This document shows positions 45,701-52,950 of a stretch of DNA of 64,000 nucleotides, piece after piece (within the stretch, counting starts at the first letter, position 1; each line of letters begins with the position of its first letter). Location: NCBI GenBank assembly GCA_963839165.1, contig CAWIUG010000005.1, positions 806,001 to 870,000 on the forward strand, in the 5' to 3' direction. The translations under genes were made by a program, and so were the position numbers. The notes below the pieces were generated by a model, which did no database searches, was not told where the DNA came from, and was given only the letters and a program-made list of their open reading frames with translations. Origin of the DNA: DATFVA01 sp963839165 (GTDB lineage: Bacteria; Bacteroidota; Ignavibacteria; Ignavibacteriales; Ignavibacteriaceae).

Positions 45701-46732
45701 CGATTCAAAAATGCTCCTGTACTTGTATTCGCTTTTCCTCAGCTCATTTTCCGAATCAATCCTTTCAGTTATATCCTCGGCTATACCGATCACCCTGGTT
45801 ACCTTTCCCGATTCGTCCTTTATAGGAAAAGCGCGTTCACGAAGATATTTCATCTTTCCGTCAGCCCGCTTTATCCTGAAGGTATAATCGGTGGAAATTC
45901 CACTCAACTGCCTGACTATTGCCCTTTTAGCCTTCCGGCGGTCTTCTTCAACTATAAAATCGAGATAGGAACCGGGGTTCTCATAAATATTATGCACAGG
46001 TTCTCCAAAGATCTCTTCATAAGCATTACTCATAAAGATGACCTCAGGTACAGAAGGATTGCTCACATAAAAAACCTCAGTAAGATTTTCGATCAGGTGT
46101 TTAAAGATGATCTCATTTTCCTGAAGCCTGGCCATTGTATCTTTTGTCTTTGTAATATTCCGTGCAATGGCTGACGCACCGATAATTTTTCCCGAAAAAT
46201 CTTTAAGCGGGGAGACAGTAATAGAGACCCACAGTATCCTGCCGTCCTTCGTCTGTCTTCTTGTTTCATAATGATCATACCGTTCCCCCCTGGCAAGCGT
46301 CTTCATGATATCCTTAATCTCATCCTTCTTATCAGGCGGAGCAATGATATCAATATTTTTACCTATAACCTCTTCAGCCTTATAGCCATATATTTTTTCG
46401 GCGCCCCTGTTCCAGCTAAGGATTACGCCTCTCATGTCCTTGCTTATAATCGCGTCATCTGACGATTCAATAATAGACGTGAAAAGAAGTCTCAGGTAAT
46501 CGGCCGCGGGTTCAGGGAAAGCAGGCACCAGAGTTTCAAGTCGTGCCGGTTTATTATCGAACAAAACATCCCTCGACTTCACGGTAAGAGAAATTCTTGT
46601 TCCATCCTTGCTGCGATGATAGATGCGGGAATGACCGTTAAGTTTTTCCGGCGTATTTATCTCGTTAAGCGAATTATCGTTAAAAAGATTCTGAAGTTTA
46701 AAAGAGAGATATCTCATCGCGGCGGTATCCAT
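42758..46732 (-). CDS. seven-PAS, GAF, HisKA_2 sensor histidine kinase (5' end lost to a frameshift)
   Basis: The open frame gives 1324 residues with no membrane segment. In order: C-terminal half of a PAS (1-85), PAS (88-210), PAS (212-330), PAS with a long insert (335-480), PAS (490-610), GAF (640-805), PAS (845-960), PAS (975-1100), HisKA_2 with EIHHRVKNNMQVISSLLSLQ (about 1110-1185) and HATPase (about 1210-1320; KDNGVGLPDG, SLGLQLVETLIKQL). The true gene probably starts at ATG 46856: the first half of PAS 1 is readable there in another frame, and removing one T from a four-T run joins the two. The HisKA_2 type often works with stand-alone receivers, of which one lies at 39186. Confidence 0.9.
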   Translation of the reverse strand: MDTAAMRYLSFKLQNLFNDNSLNEINTPEKLNGHSRIYHRSKDGTRISLTVKSRDVLFDNKPARLETLVPAFPEPAADYLRLLFTSIIESSDDAIISKDMRGVILSWNRGAEKIYGYKAEEVIGKNIDIIAPPDKKDEIKDIMKTLARGERYDHYETRRQTKDGRILWVSITVSPLKDFSGKIIGASAIARNITKTKDTMARLQENEIIFKHLIENLTEVFYVSNPSVPEVIFMSNAYEEIFGEPVHNIYENPGSYLDFIVEEDRRKAKRAIVRQLSGISTDYTFRIKRADGKMKYLRERAFPIKDESGKVTRVIGIAEDITERIDSENELRKSEYKYRSIFESTAVALWEVDDSELRAMLDDLRNSGVENFRRYFDEHPEILRESFSKVRLIDANPRSVMMFKAQSKQHLFDNLPEILTDEFYDNLAELLVVQAMGGKHFETEYELKTFTGEPIHIYSIANFPDEDSPYRYTTISLVDITERRYTERALSESEQRFRIMADTAPVLIWTAGVDRQFYYFNKPWLDFRGRTIDQEIGQGWMQGIHPIDLPSFRIAFDNAFDNRDEFRFEFRLLRKDGKERWLLTQGVPRNSLDGTFQGYIGSAVDITERKMNEVELSKALLSEQRALHQAEAVHAKLRYLAEASYILNSSLDYTETIRSLAELLTPVMCDWFAVDLKNGESIQRLIVYHKDPEKIRFAEELQNKYAPKADEVTGVPNVIRSGRSELYSELTDEFLRRTIKDKELYVIFKRLGITSIMIVPLEVHGKVLGALTLCTAESKKNYDEDDLRFAEDIAHRAAMAIDNASLFRQIGELNNNLEETIRLQQQEIKYRKKIERDLRESEERFRLITENSSDFISLLDEKEIFIYANPALIKELGYTRDDLIGKLSPNDFVYEEDLKLLQDYTRQPIIEIRYKKKDEGFVWVESSSLKVNYHGKMVTVRISRDITERKRIETERVKLYSQLEMQRIRIDNLIANVPGVVWEAYGEPGTPGQKLSFISKYIEKLLGYPLNQWKKKQDFWLMVMHPDDSEQVIENSRIQYRQNKPRTDRFRWVTKDGTIVWVESQSTCICDSEGNVIGLRGVNIDITEQIKFEQELSASLKEKEILLKEIHHRVKNNMQVISSLLSLQSKTIPDKHTQEIFDESRNRIRSMALIHEKLYQSKDLFNIDFQSYVSDLLDNLKISYGLKEKNIGTKVDIENVSFDINSAISLGLIINELASNAYKHAFVARDTGEIFISISKRLIEDDGNNGNPPDINIVQTKRKSAPTTNYELIVKDNGVGLPDGDYRQSDSLGLQLVETLIKQLNGTFEMESNHGTTVRITFTI

Positions 46733-46856
46733 ATAGTTTTACAGCGGCCTCATTAACATCGAGTATCTGATAATTTTCAGGGTCATATACAATCAGGGGG
46801 AGAGGGTTAAGATCGAAGAGGGTTTTATAGTCCATTCCGGTTAAAGTATTCATCAT
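46700..46856 (-). other. out-of-frame N-terminal part of the HisKA_2 kinase
   Basis: From ATG 46856 (or 46853) a frame reads MMNTLTGMDYKTLFDLNPLP, then LIVYDPENYQILDVNEAAV, then KLYGYRRDEISLF and a TAA. This is the first half of a PAS domain, and deleting one base of the T4 run (46700-46703 on the plus strand) continues it directly into KLQNLFNDNSLNEI of the long frame. Confidence 0.8.
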
Positions 46857-47084
46857 AAGGAGCCCTGTTCACCAACACCGGCAAACGGTCATATTGTACT
46901 ATTTAATAAATGATTACCTGTTTTTTTGCCCGCTCAGTGCGGGAAATGTTAAACGCGGCCCGCCTCAGCGGATATAGATGAATGTAGATCAAGCCATCCC
47001 CGACATTTAACGCCCAAATATAGAGATTGAGGGAGATGGATAGCGTGAGAAATAACACAGAAATTTTAATGGAATAACTAAAAA

Positions 47085-47210
47085 TCAGCGCTGGTTCTCT
47101 GTCTCGCTGTAACCTTTACTTATGACAAAGTATCGGGAAATACCCAGCTCTTCAGCCCGCTTCTTTAATATTCTCAAATCACTTTCCGACGATTTCAAAG
47201 ATGGCTTTTT
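47085..47210 (-). pseudogene. 3' remnant of a second DUF4143 ATPase gene
   Basis: Forty codons ending at TGA 47085 read KPSLKSSESDLRILKKRAEE, then LGISRYFVISKGYSETENQR. They match the end of the intact ATPase at 51071 (LKSSESDLNILRKRAEELG...YYIISKNYSETE) almost residue for residue. Nothing of the rest of that gene is found upstream. The remaining 46857-47307 stretch has no other feature I can support. Confidence 0.75.
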
Positions 47211-47307
47211 CGGGATGAAGAATGTGGGAATTCGAAAGAGAACACGAACGGGAAAGGATATTTCTTTTACTTTGCAATTAACAAAATGAAAAAGTAGGGA
47301 AGGCAGG

Positions 47308-48555
47308 ATGAAACTTGCGATTATATCAGATCTGCACCTTGGAAATTTGTTATGTTCACTGGTGGAGTGGAACGGGAATGAATATGTAGAAGGGTCAAAG
47401 TATAAGGAATTCTGTGAAGCTTCGGGAACGGGAAATGATTATCTCATACTGCTTGGTGATGTGCTGGATTTTACTGTAACGAGTTATGAGAAAGCATATC
47501 AGGCAGCGAAGGTTTTCTTCACTCTGGTTCAGGAAGACAGGATAGCCGACCAGATCATTTACATTCCCGGTAACCACGATTACGATATCTGGAACATAGT
47601 TGAGAACGAGGTGAACATCACTCTCCAGATGAGGGAGGAGAAAATCCCGCGTAAGTTCAGAACGGCAGTACCGGGAATTCTCGATGACAGGACCAATACA
47701 CGAACGCCGGGCCTCACGCTTCCGGGAGTCGGCAAAAGAAAGAACAGCGGCTACAAATACGGAGGATTATTTTTAGATCACATCACCGACGAACCTTCAA
47801 ATTTCATATTTGCCTATCCCAACCTGTACCTGGTAAATGATGAAGGAACCGTCCTGATTACACACGGGCAGTACCTCGACAGCTACTGGTCGCTGCTCTC
47901 TAAATGGGCGCCCATCATCTTCGGCAGCGATATCAAGCTGGGATCTCAGATAGACATTAAGGAGATGGTGGGAATGAACTTCCCATTCAACCAGCTTGCG
48001 TGTTCGGGAATCGGTCAGGCAGGAATTCTCTCAGAAACACTTTCCCGGTTCCAGCAGGAGATCAAAGAAGGCAAGACAAAAAATACCCGGCATTACGTAG
48101 AAAACATGGTAAACTACCTCGAAGAACATATAATCGATTATCGTAAATGGTACCGGTTCTTCCACGAAGCAGCATCGGGATTCGCCATAAGCAGAGCAAA
48201 AAAGATGATCCTCGGAATGCTTTCAGCGGAGCCAAAAGTACGATACAACAAAGAATACTTTCTGCTCCCGGAAGTACAGGAAAGATTTTTCACTTACTAT
48301 AATGCATGTCTCGCCGAGCTGGAGCAGCTGGATAAACATTATGACGTTAGTCTCCCCTACCCTGACAGAATGATCTTCGGGCACACGCATGTACCATTCA
48401 CACCTGAAAATCCCATCATGATGAATTCGCCGGGGGGTACTACGATTAATTTATATAACACGGGCGGATGGTTATGGAAGCAGGTCAGGGACAAGAAAAT
48501 ATTTCGAGGCGCTGTGGTTTTCAGGTATGAATCGGGTAAAGGATTGTTTACATAG
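47308..48555 (+). CDS. calcineurin-like metallophosphoesterase
   Basis: A 415-residue phosphoesterase with all metal motifs: SDLHLG (residues 8-13), GDVLDF (about 51-56), PGNHDYD (about 89-95), THGQYLD (about 189-195) and FGHTHVP near residue 355. Two metals would be bound. Between the last two motifs lies a 150-residue helical insert (about 200-345), longer than in simple phosphodiesterases. The substrate is unknown. Upstream GGGAAGGCAGG serves as ribosome site. It is a single gene. Confidence 0.85.
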   Translation: MKLAIISDLHLGNLLCSLVEWNGNEYVEGSKYKEFCEASGTGNDYLILLGDVLDFTVTSYEKAYQAAKVFFTLVQEDRIADQIIYIPGNHDYDIWNIVENEVNITLQMREEKIPRKFRTAVPGILDDRTNTRTPGLTLPGVGKRKNSGYKYGGLFLDHITDEPSNFIFAYPNLYLVNDEGTVLITHGQYLDSYWSLLSKWAPIIFGSDIKLGSQIDIKEMVGMNFPFNQLACSGIGQAGILSETLSRFQQEIKEGKTKNTRHYVENMVNYLEEHIIDYRKWYRFFHEAASGFAISRAKKMILGMLSAEPKVRYNKEYFLLPEVQERFFTYYNACLAELEQLDKHYDVSLPYPDRMIFGHTHVPFTPENPIMMNSPGGTTINLYNTGGWLWKQVRDKKIFRGAVVFRYESGKGLFT

Positions 48556-49010
48556 GTTGTCATATTTTATGAAAGACGTTCATTTCAAGGATATGATCTG
48601 TTCGGTGAAGGTTTAACTATGCAGCATAGCGTAGGTTAAGCCGGTAAACTTCACGTCTGCTGGCCGTTTTTTGCCAGGACGGGATAAAGGGTACCCCGGA
48701 ACAGAAGACGAGTTCTGAGGGGATAATTGAGTACAGAATTAAAGGGGTTGGGGGTGAGACCAGGTGTACAGTGGTTACAGAGATAAATTGCCGTCGGTTT
48801 TAACCGACGGGCTCAGATGCACAAAAAATAAACCGTAGGCTTTAGCCACTATTTCTCACTCGGAACCCCGCAAGCCTTCTCCCCATTCGGGGGTGAATGA
48901 AGCTAAGGGTAAAGCAACTGAGGCCGAAACGTTCTTCCAGGAATCGGAAAGTTCTAAGATGAAAGCGTCACCCGGCCGGATGACCAAAAAGAATCACCTC
49001 CGCTCAGGGC
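48556..49010. other. gene-free stretch with short repeats
   Basis: No convincing coding frame on either strand. It contains the palindrome at 48791 and a 15-base phrase GGTTACAGAGATAAA that recurs near 49161. Composition is G-rich and irregular, like accumulated repeat debris. Confidence 0.5.
48791..48810. repeat. REP-like palindrome CCGTCGG-TTTTAA-CCGACGG
   Basis: A perfect 7-bp inverted repeat. It is the exact reverse complement of the copy at 52360-52379, and a partial copy lies at 52391-52410. Confidence 0.8.
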
Positions 49011-49042
49011 AAAAAAAAACCGGTAACGGGGGTGTTACCGGT
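49011..49042 (-). terminator. Rho-independent terminator (minus strand)
   Basis: Read on the minus strand, ACCGGTAAC pairs with GTTACCGGT (9 bp, 6-base loop) and is followed by a run of eight or nine T. It would end transcripts of the gene at 49223-49687. Confidence 0.85.
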
Positions 49043-49222
49043 CCGAACTCTTAAGCATCACGAGGCAGGGGTAAACCTCTGTGAACGAGTTCAAAAATCT
49101 ACGTTTGAAATATATGAAATAATTTACAATAAAAAAACAATATATATTTTTATTGGGGTGGGTTACAGAGATAAACTCCTCTCTGCCCGGTCTAACTGTA
49201 AAAAACAGACAGTAAACCATTT

Positions 49223-49687
49223 CTACCATTTGGTTTGCAGAAGAACATAGCGGGTCTGATAACTCGCATACCAGCCTTCAAACATATTGAGATATTCGTT
49301 TGCTTTTTCCTCACCGTACATTTTTGTCAGAAATTTTGAAACCGAATAATCTTCTCCGGGAATTGCGGGATCCATAATAAATACGTAGGTGTATGTGCTG
49401 TCGTCATTCATCTCAGTGGGATAAAGTACACGGGTTTGGTTGAAAGCCATCTGATCCCCGGCATCCAGATCTGCTGATTTCGGCCAGAATGTTTCATCAA
49501 TAAATTTCTCAAACTGCTGACGCTTATCATATTTGATATGATTCAGCAGCACCCAGACAGTATCACCTTCAGCTGCCCTTTTTTTGACAGATGGCATTTC
49601 ATCTCCGGTTTGAGCCTGCAGATCCGGAACGATTAATAATGACATAAAAATGAACAAACCGGCCAGTAAATAGAATGACTTTTTCAT
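49223..49687 (-). CDS. small exported protein of unknown function
   Basis: A 154-residue protein from ATG 49687, which has AGGAGG six bases upstream and begins a signal peptide (MKKSFYLLAGLFIFMSLLIV, cleaved near LQAQ). The mature part (about 130 residues) shows DTVWVLLNHIKYDKRQQFEK and then YTYVFIMDP, YSVSKFLTKMYGEEKANEYL. The alternation of a strand, a helix and strands is reminiscent of a dimeric alpha-beta barrel (ABM-type) fold, but this is a guess. It stands alone. Confidence 0.65.
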   Translation of the reverse strand: MKKSFYLLAGLFIFMSLLIVPDLQAQTGDEMPSVKKRAAEGDTVWVLLNHIKYDKRQQFEKFIDETFWPKSADLDAGDQMAFNQTRVLYPTEMNDDSTYTYVFIMDPAIPGEDYSVSKFLTKMYGEEKANEYLNMFEGWYASYQTRYVLLQTKW

Positions 49688-49928
49688 GACTTCCTCCTGA
49701 TTTAATTGTGAATTTTTAGATTCAGAGTTCAATAATATCTTTTCATTACTCTCCTTTCAACTCCACCACCGGAAATATAATGAGTGGGAGCGGGGCAGTT
49801 GTCAAAGAATTGTAAAAACTAACAGGCATTCGAGGATCAAAAATAATCTAATCATAAACACACCTATATTTTATTTTCCCTCACCGAACATGATAAAGCC
49901 TGAAGGTGGTCCGTTCAGGTTAAATAAA

Positions 49929-50813
49929 TTACTTCTCAAAAAATCCTTTAGGAGTATCTCCTTTCAGGAACGGGTTAATGTAAGCGATCAGGAGGTCTGT
50001 CTGGGTGATCACGGCAGTATGCGAAGTTGCGGGAAGCACCGCAAGACGCGACTTTGGAAGCGGCTGTCCCATGTCACCCATCACCCCGCCGCCGAGAAGC
50101 TTAAAAAAGGACACTGCGTGTTCGAGAGTAAGCGCATCCGCATCACCTGCAATAATCAGAACCGGGGCCTTTATATTTTTAACATCATCTCCCCACGCCA
50201 TAGGCTCCTTCTCCAGGGCAATGAGCTTCCGTACGAGACCGGGGAAGCCATCCGGATCAGGGGCCAGTTTACGATACTCTTCAGAAAACGGCATATTAAC
50301 GAACATCTCAACCGTCATTTTCGGAATAAAGTCTCTGAACTCCTGCTGCCATCCCTGTGCATCGTAAGCGCAGGAAGCGACGATAAGCTTATTCACCTTC
50401 TCCGGGTGCCGTATTGCGAGCTGGATCCCTGCCCCGCCGCCCATCGAATAACCGAGCACATCAGCCTTATCAAGTCCCACCGCGTCCATGAAAGCAGCAA
50501 CGTCATCCGCCAGATTCGGATAGGTGATTTCCCTGTCGATATCATTCGTACGGCCGTGGCCCTGCATTTCGAGTGCATAAACCTTATGAGTCGCCGCAAG
50601 CGCCGGAATAATCTCTCCCATAGCAGGAATGTTCATGTAAGCGCCATGCAGTACAATAAGCGGATCGCCCTGACCGGAGACCTCATAATACATGTGCATT
50701 CCGTTAACGTCGGCATATTTTCCGTTACCGGTTTCCGGCTGTGCGAAAGCCATAAAAGCAAGAAGAAGGATGAACATCGCAATTTTACCGAAGGGGAATA
50801 GTATTGTATACAT
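49929..50813 (-). CDS. exported alpha/beta hydrolase
   Basis: A 294-residue hydrolase with a signal peptide (about 1-25, cleaved near AFAQ). Oxyanion segment VLHGAYMNIPAM, nucleophile Ser in GYSMGGGAGIQ, Asp in IAGDADALT and His in TSHTAVITQ form the triad. It is closest in pattern to small esterases and C-C hydrolases; the substrate is unknown. GAGGAG lies seven bases before the ATG. It is monocistronic. Confidence 0.85.
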   Translation of the reverse strand: MYTILFPFGKIAMFILLLAFMAFAQPETGNGKYADVNGMHMYYEVSGQGDPLIVLHGAYMNIPAMGEIIPALAATHKVYALEMQGHGRTNDIDREITYPNLADDVAAFMDAVGLDKADVLGYSMGGGAGIQLAIRHPEKVNKLIVASCAYDAQGWQQEFRDFIPKMTVEMFVNMPFSEEYRKLAPDPDGFPGLVRKLIALEKEPMAWGDDVKNIKAPVLIIAGDADALTLEHAVSFFKLLGGGVMGDMGQPLPKSRLAVLPATSHTAVITQTDLLIAYINPFLKGDTPKGFFEK

Positions 50814-51006
50814 TTTTTCTCCTCAGAATTATTTATGGTAATGTCCAGATAGTATCTTTACCGGCAAATCTATGTCTATACCGTATAAGATAAAAGGGGC
50901 AATTACGACGAATCAGGAGGTCATTTGCGGCTGAGATGAGGCAACGGTAATATTATTGCATTAAAGCAAAAATCCTCGCGAACATTTTTGCTTAGGGGCA
51001 AAAAAT

Positions 51007-51048
51007 CACGGGCTGAAGCCCGGAGAGGTATTGTTGCTAGTCAAATGT
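51007..51048. repeat. 42-bp direct repeat, copy 1 (flanks the DUF4143 ATPase)
   Basis: It begins CACGGGCTGAAGCCCGGAGA and includes the palindrome GGGCT-GA-AGCCC. It matches 52318-52359 at 41 of 42 positions in the same orientation. It lies 22 bases after the ATPase stop. Confidence 0.88.
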
Positions 51049-51070
51049 TATGCTGGATTGTTTCAGGAGA

Positions 51071-52249
51071 TCAGATAAACATCGGAAAGACAGTTCTTTC
51101 AGTCTCACTATAATTTTTACTGATAATATAGTACCTTCCAATGCCGAGTTCTTCGGCACGCTTCCTTAAAATATTCAAATCACTTTCGGAAGATTTCAAT
51201 TTAACTTCAAAAGCCATCTCTTTATTCAGTATAAAATCAATCTCGCTAACGCCGCGTTTATTATAAAAGTAAAGATCGCCATAATAACTCAGCTGATTAG
51301 CCACGGCATTTTCAAACAACTGGCCGTCATTAACCTTTCCGATCATATTCAGAAGGCCGGTATCCTCAAAATATACTTTTCGCCCGCCGGCAACAGATTT
51401 ATCGATACTCTTAGAATATTTCGGAATAAGCCTGATGAAAAATACTCCCTGCAGGAGTTCAAGATACTCATAAACTTTTGTTCGTGAAATACCAAGTTCA
51501 CTTGAAAGTTTTGTTATATCAAGCAGATTTGCAGTTCGGGGTAGGAGCATCAGGATCAGGTCGCGCATTTCTCTTATATCTTTAATATCAGAAAGGATCT
51601 TTATATCCTTCTCAAAAAAAGATGAAAATATATTTTTTAAGATAAGTTTTTTGGTATGAGCATCCCCGGTTAAAACAACTTCCGGAAATCCCCCGTACTC
51701 AAGATAGTCATTATACCCGGCTTCATTTTTTTTGTAATCGATTAAAGAATAATTACTTTTTAAATCGAGGTGTCTGCCTGATGCCCGCTCTGTTTTGTCA
51801 TTGAAGAATAAATATTCGTTAAAGTTAAGCGGTTTTAATACGAATAAAAATTTCCTGCCGCTCAGAGATTCCGGAAAAAGATTCTTCAGGTAATAATTTG
51901 AAGAACCCGTAACAACATATTTCACACTGAAATTATCGATGTGGTATTTTATTATTTTTGTTATGTCAGGGAAATTCTGAATCTCATCGATAAATACAAA
52001 CAGCCTGTCTCCCGACTTTAGTCCGGCTTCCTTTTTAAGCCGTTCATAAACAGCATCATAATTGATATCCTCAAAGTAGAGGTGGTCGAGGGGATTCTCA
52101 AAATCGAACCATAATTTCGGACTTCCAACCTCATCAAATAATTGTTTCATTATAGTGGTTTTTCCCACCTGCCGCAAACCGGTAATTATCAAAGCATTTT
52201 TATGATCCAGGTACTTGACCAATTCATCGAATAAATATCTTTTTTTCAT
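51071..52249 (-). CDS. AAA ATPase with DUF4143 domain
   Basis: A 392-residue protein of the AAA_14/DUF4143 family. Walker A is GLRQVGKTT (about 20-28), Walker B LFVFIDEIQNF (about 83-93), followed by a sensor GSSNYYLK. A winged-helix linker (LSSELGISRTKVYEYLELLQ) leads into the DUF4143 part, which carries a PD-(D/E)XK-like end (SEIDFILN...AFEVKLKSS). The family is widespread, patchily distributed and often found in several copies; its role is unknown and a link to mobile or toxin-like behaviour has been suggested. Here it is bracketed by a 42-bp direct repeat, and the remnant at 47085 shows there was another copy. Confidence 0.9.
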   Translation of the reverse strand: MKKRYLFDELVKYLDHKNALIITGLRQVGKTTIMKQLFDEVGSPKLWFDFENPLDHLYFEDINYDAVYERLKKEAGLKSGDRLFVFIDEIQNFPDITKIIKYHIDNFSVKYVVTGSSNYYLKNLFPESLSGRKFLFVLKPLNFNEYLFFNDKTERASGRHLDLKSNYSLIDYKKNEAGYNDYLEYGGFPEVVLTGDAHTKKLILKNIFSSFFEKDIKILSDIKDIREMRDLILMLLPRTANLLDITKLSSELGISRTKVYEYLELLQGVFFIRLIPKYSKSIDKSVAGGRKVYFEDTGLLNMIGKVNDGQLFENAVANQLSYYGDLYFYNKRGVSEIDFILNKEMAFEVKLKSSESDLNILRKRAEELGIGRYYIISKNYSETERTVFPMFI

Positions 52250-52269
52250 ATTTGTATCCTTCTCTTATA

Positions 52270-52299
52270 CAAATTTACGCATATTTGTCAAAGAAGCAA
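52270..52299 (-). promoter_or_regulatory. candidate Bacteroidota-type promoter of the DUF4143 ATPase
   Basis: On the minus strand TTG (52299-52297), 19 bases, then TAAATTTG (52277-52270): a full match to TTG-N19-TAnnTTTG. The start of transcription would fall near 52263, about 14 bases before the ATG, which has AAGGAT as ribosome site. Confidence 0.5.
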
Positions 52300-52317
52300 T
52301 ACAGATATACGATAATC

Positions 52318-52359
52318 CACGGGCTGAAGCCCGGAGAGGTATTGTTGCTTGTCAAATGT
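52318..52359. repeat. 42-bp direct repeat, copy 2
   Basis: Second copy of the 51007-51048 repeat, with one mismatch (T for A at the position after GTTGCT). It is followed directly by a CCGTCGG palindrome. Confidence 0.88.
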
Positions 52360-52410
52360 CCGTCGGTTAAAACCGACGGCAATGCGGCAAAGCTGGTTAA
52401 AACCGACGGC
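52360..52410. repeat. CCGTCGG palindrome and a partial second copy
   Basis: CCGTCGGTTAAAACCGACGG at 52360-52379, then AGCTGGTTAAAACCGACGGC at 52391-52410. Both share GGTTAAAACCGACGGCAA, a REP-like unit also present at 48791. Confidence 0.8.
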
Positions 52411-52483
52411 AAATGCTGGCTCTTAATGTCCTCTTTTTAACCACTCGCTGACTAATTAGTTAAACAGATACAACAGGACGGAA

Positions 52484-52912
52484 ATGAAAAACACTTTAAT
52501 TTTATCATCAATACTATATATACTTCTGATCACTTTCTGGGGATGTTCCAATGATAACCCGGTAACGCCTTCTCCCGCTCCGGTGCAGAATACCGTTTTA
52601 AGTAAACTCAGTACAATACAGACCACTGTATTCAGTCAAAGCTGTGCGTTCTCCGGCTGTCATGGATCCGAAAACAACCAGGCGAATCTTCTACTTACTG
52701 AAGATAATTCTTATTCAAATCTGGTAAATGTGCAGAGCGTGCTTTTTCCGCAATACAAAAGAGTTGTTCCGGGGAATAGTTCGCAAAGCCTGCTTATCAA
52801 AATCCTGAAAGGCGAAGTATCGCCGCGGATGCCGCTGAACCGCGAACCTCTGTCCCCCGATATGATTGATTCTATTGCCGCCTGGATAGACAATGGAGCT
52901 TTAAATAATTAA
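52484..52912 (+). CDS. monohaem cytochrome c-like lipoprotein with a CX4CH motif
   Basis: A 142-residue lipoprotein with lipobox TFWGC (Cys about 21). The single haem-type motif is C-AFSG-CH (CX4CH, about residues 54-60), preceded by IQTTVFSQS and followed far downstream by a likely Met ligand in SPRMPLNREPLSP, then the helix MIDSIAAWIDNGA. This arrangement is known in outer-membrane cytochrome-like proteins of Bacteroidota and Planctomycetota. Its partner is the T9SS surface protein 38 bases downstream, which suggests a cell-surface redox or binding unit. Confidence 0.75.
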   Translation: MKNTLILSSILYILLITFWGCSNDNPVTPSPAPVQNTVLSKLSTIQTTVFSQSCAFSGCHGSENNQANLLLTEDNSYSNLVNVQSVLFPQYKRVVPGNSSQSLLIKILKGEVSPRMPLNREPLSPDMIDSIAAWIDNGALNN

Positions 52913-52950
52913 TTGAAAATAAATTATAACAACCCCTTAAGGAGGTTAGT

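Noticed and set aside
46695..46710. Classical -1 slippery heptamer TTTAAAC in the kinase gene
   Set aside because: Its phase relative to the upstream frame is wrong for -1 slippage; the joint needs a +1 shift, so a one-base indel is the simpler reading.
49890..50801. 303-codon open frame on the plus strand
   Set aside because: It lies entirely opposite the alpha/beta hydrolase, which has a signal peptide, catalytic triad and ribosome site; the plus-strand product resembles no protein family.
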